A DNA stretch of 5,857 nt from Anaerolineales bacterium (GTDB lineage Bacteria; Chloroflexota; Anaerolineae; Promineifilales; Promineifilaceae). The stretch is taken from positions 1 to 5,857 of the forward strand of contig JAGQGA010000370.1 of assembly GCA_020432595.1 (NCBI GenBank). The letters run 5' to 3'. Under the pieces are notes generated by a model. That model was not told the origin of the DNA. It ran no database searches and saw only the letters and a list, made by a program, of their open reading frames with translations. Made by a program: the position numbers and the translations under genes. Positions 5,151 to 5,857 of the stretch are shown in pieces (positions within the stretch are counted from its first letter, which is position 1; each line of letters begins with the position of its first letter).

Positions 5151-5857
5151 ATGAGGGAAAAAACGGCCGTTTCTGCCTGGGGTTGGTTGCTCATTGCGCT
5201 GGTTAGCCATACCCTGTGGGGAACCCACCCGGTTTTTGCTCGCTATCTGCAAACTGTCAGCCACCTGCCCAGCCTCTCCATTTTGGTGTTGGCCTATGGC
5301 CTACCTTTTGTCATTTTTGGCTTTTTTATCTTGCCACGGCTGGATCGCCACGTCTATCGTTCGCCGTTGCTATGGCAGTTTGGTGCTGTTTCAGTTGTGC
5401 GCGGCCTCAGCAACCAGTTTGCTGCACGCTACACCCTGTCGGTGTTTGTCCAAATTGTTACCCAAACGACCCCGTTTTGGGTGGTGCTGCTCAGTGTCTT
5501 GCTGCTGCGTGAGGCCACCCCGCGTTACACCAGGCGAGCCGTAGCACTGACGTTTATCGGCTCGGCCTTGATGATGGGAGAGAGTTTGCTGGCGGGGTGG
5601 CGGCTGGGAACGGTGGGGGGGATAAACGGCCGTTACGATCTCCTAGGCATCTTTCTTGCCATTATCAGCAGCATCGCCCTCGCCGCCTACATGCTCATCG
5701 TCCGCCGCAGCCGCGATGCCCACATTCCCAGCGAAGCCATTATGCTCATGCAATTCTTCGTCATCGCCAGCAGCAGCACCATCCTCTCCATTTTGTGGCA
5801 AGAAGATTGGCGCGGCTGGCTTACCATCGGCCTGTGGGACATTGTTGCCTTTTTGGG
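5151..5857 (+). CDS. EamA/DMT-family transporter (3' partial)
   Basis: The open frame runs off the right edge after 235 complete codons; family members usually have about 280-310 residues and ten membrane helices. The start MREKTAVSAWGWLLIALVSH leads into LWGTHPVFARYL, typical of helix 1 of an EamA domain. Hydrophobic segments follow near residues 40-60, 75-90 (VVRGLSNQFAARYT), 95-118 (FVQIVTQTTPFWVVLLSVLL, then REATP), 128-142, 164-182 and 200-215. The first EamA repeat closes near residue 145 and the second begins near 160. These inner-membrane carriers export or exchange metabolites such as amino acids or nucleotide derivatives; the substrate cannot be inferred. ATG 5151 is the first start after an in-frame TGA at 5142-5144. 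The Shine-Dalgarno is weak. The kinase terminator ends only 16 bases upstream, leaving little room for a separate promoter. Confidence 0.85.
   Translation, partial: MREKTAVSAWGWLLIALVSHTLWGTHPVFARYLQTVSHLPSLSILVLAYGLPFVIFGFFILPRLDRHVYRSPLLWQFGAVSVVRGLSNQFAARYTLSVFVQIVTQTTPFWVVLLSVLLLREATPRYTRRAVALTFIGSALMMGESLLAGWRLGTVGGINGRYDLLGIFLAIISSIALAAYMLIVRRSRDAHIPSEAIMLMQFFVIASSSTILSILWQEDWRGWLTIGLWDIVAFL
5161..5172. repeat. AACGGCCGTT palindrome at the transporter start
   Basis: The 12-bp palindrome AAACGGCCGTTT begins 10 bases after the ATG start and is read as Thr-Ala-Val at residues 5-7. Its position next to the start codon could influence initiation through local folding; that effect is inference. 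Confidence 0.9.
5625..5634. repeat. AACGGCCGTT palindrome, out-of-phase copy
   Basis: A perfect copy in the transporter gene, read AAC GGC CGT T, giving Asn-Gly-Arg in the loop between the two EamA repeats. It is the only coding copy not in the Thr-Ala-Val phase. Confidence 0.9.

Noticed and set aside
5194..5544. Open frames of 116 and 98 codons in other frames of the transporter
   Set aside because: Cys- and Trp-rich translations without family pattern, overlapped by the EamA frame, which matches its family throughout.

Overview
The window looks like a chromosomal stretch from a GC-rich bacterium. A Chloroflexota genome of the Anaerolineae type is my best guess. It rests on the style of the GT39-like membrane protein with a very long extracytoplasmic tail, the soluble PAS-GAF hybrid kinase, and interspersed G-rich octamer repeats. 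This is inference from family resemblance, and no marker gene is present to confirm it. All supported genes lie on the + strand.

Layout: (1) 3-2144, the C-terminal part of a GT39-type (ArnT/PMT-like) membrane glycosyltransferase, open at the left edge, with four visible membrane segments followed by about 530 residues of beta-rich modules. (2) 2145-2270, a spacer with two copies of a palindrome that can fold into an 11-bp hairpin. (3) 2271-2615, an AT-rich patch with a small DUF4160 gene followed by a frameshifted, truncated DUF2442 remnant. (4) 2616-2832, AT-rich sequence with no convincing gene. (5) 2833-5076, a 747-residue cytoplasmic hybrid histidine kinase (PAS, coiled coil, GAF, HisKA, HATPase, receiver), ended by a good intrinsic terminator at 5105-5134. 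(6) 5151-5857, the first 235 codons of an EamA/DMT-family transporter that runs off the right edge.

The genes do not form an obvious pathway. DUF4160 and DUF2442 are a recurrent small gene pair, here apparently decaying. The kinase and the transporter are separated by a terminator, so they are probably not a simple operon.

The most striking signal is not a gene. The 10-bp palindrome AACGGCCGTT occurs eight times perfectly in under 6 kb, where about 0.006 copies are expected by chance. Six of the seven coding copies sit in the same codon phase, ACG GCC GTT (Thr-Ala-Val), in three unrelated proteins. This resembles a highly iterated palindrome like cyanobacterial HIP1. A second non-gene element is a four-unit AGCAGGGG tandem repeat with a G-quadruplex pattern and a C-rich inverted partner, embedded in frame in the glycosyltransferase gene.
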